Shown here: in pieces, positions 6,208 to 6,435 of the stretch
Layout: each line of letters opens with the position of its first letter
How positions within the stretch are numbered: position 1 is the first letter of the stretch
Source of the DNA: CAYLMM01 sp964646035
GTDB taxonomy: Bacteria > Krumholzibacteriota > Krumholzibacteriia > LZORAL124-64-63
Assembly (NCBI GenBank): GCA_964646035.1
Contig: CAZYDJ010000138.1
Coordinates: 1 to 6,435, forward strand
Length of the DNA: 6,435 nucleotides
Direction: 5' to 3'
Program-made: the position numbers and the translations under genes
Notes under the pieces: model-generated
Seen by the model: the letters and a program-made list of their open reading frames with translations, nothing else
What the model was told of the DNA's origin: nothing
The model's database searches: none

Positions 6208-6435
6208 TCATTCGGCGGCGAGTCGACCGAGTTTATGCTCGATGCGGGCGATCCGCTTTTCTTCACCCAGACGCACGGCTAAATCGAGCGCCGCGGGCAG
6301 GTCCACTGCACGATGTTCGAGCAGGATGGCGGCATCGCGCAGGGCCCAGGGCGAGGCCGGGCATGATTCGAGAAAGCGGCGGAGTATCGTATCGACGACG
6401 GGCCAGGCGGCGACCCGCCTCAACAGGCGCACGGA
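6208..6435 (-). CDS. C-terminus of a TPR-like protein, possibly YprB/RNase H-like (partial at right edge)
   Basis: The last 75 residues of a gene entering from the right edge; the frame is open to the window end, and the stop is TGA at 6210-6208. A GTG at 6432 is not evidence of a start, since no upstream sequence is visible. The segment is all-helical: RRVAAWPVVDTILRRFLES, then SPWALRDAAILLEHRAVDLPAALDLAVRL, then KRIARIEHKLGRLAAE. The pattern of an LLEHR-xxD-xxAAL helix pair followed by a basic RIARIEHKL helix resembles the TPR-like tail of bacterial YprB / RNase H-like (predicted nuclease) proteins, in which similar EHR..D..AA motifs occur. The catalytic part would lie outside the window, so the family cannot be confirmed. 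It probably shares an operon with the downstream winged-helix gene. Confidence 0.55.
   Translation of the reverse strand, partial: SVRLLRRVAAWPVVDTILRRFLESCPASPWALRDAAILLEHRAVDLPAALDLAVRLGEEKRIARIEHKLGRLAAE

Overview
This is a GC-rich bacterial chromosome segment with housekeeping and cell-envelope genes on both strands. The genes have good Shine-Dalgarno sites and little intergenic DNA. I see no mobile element, CRISPR array, tRNA, rRNA or phage gene. The M23 peptidase has an architecture I associate with Bacteroidota and their FCB-superphylum relatives: an extended segment between the AHL and SGxxG motifs and a long beta-rich C-terminus. The high GC and the DnaE with an intact PHP site would suit a Krumholzibacteriota-, Eisenbacteria- or Latescibacterota-like lineage, or possibly a deltaproteobacterium. 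That placement is inference from motifs, not from a search.

Layout from left to right. Positions 1-1645 (minus) hold the N-terminal 548 residues of the replicative DNA polymerase III alpha subunit (dnaE); the gene runs off the left edge. Positions 1646-1778 form the dnaE leader, with a candidate promoter whose -10 sits inside an 8-bp inverted repeat. Positions 1779-3611 (minus) encode a secreted M23 (LytM-type) peptidoglycan endopeptidase read from a GTG start. Positions 3612-3811 are a divergent intergenic region. Positions 3812-5614 (plus) encode a membrane-anchored PpiD/SurA-type periplasmic peptidyl-prolyl isomerase/chaperone. A strong hairpin at 5644-5667 separates it from the convergent 5694-6128 (minus) gene, a small winged-helix-like protein with a charged C-terminal helix. 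Upstream of that, 6208-6435 (minus) is the C-terminus of a gene that enters from the right edge; it looks like the TPR-like tail of YprB/RNase H-like proteins.

The divergent peptidase and PpiD-like genes both act outside the cytoplasmic membrane: one cleaves peptidoglycan cross-links or stems, the other assists folding of exported proteins. The M23 gene and dnaE lie in the same direction and could be co-transcribed, but the 133-bp gap with its own promoter-like signal suggests dnaE can be expressed alone. The right-edge gene and the winged-helix gene form a probable operon. This is mostly an ordinary region. The points most worth a second look are the split parvulin arrangement in the PpiD-like protein, the uncharacterised winged-helix protein with its upstream inverted repeat, and the promoter-embedded inverted repeat before dnaE.
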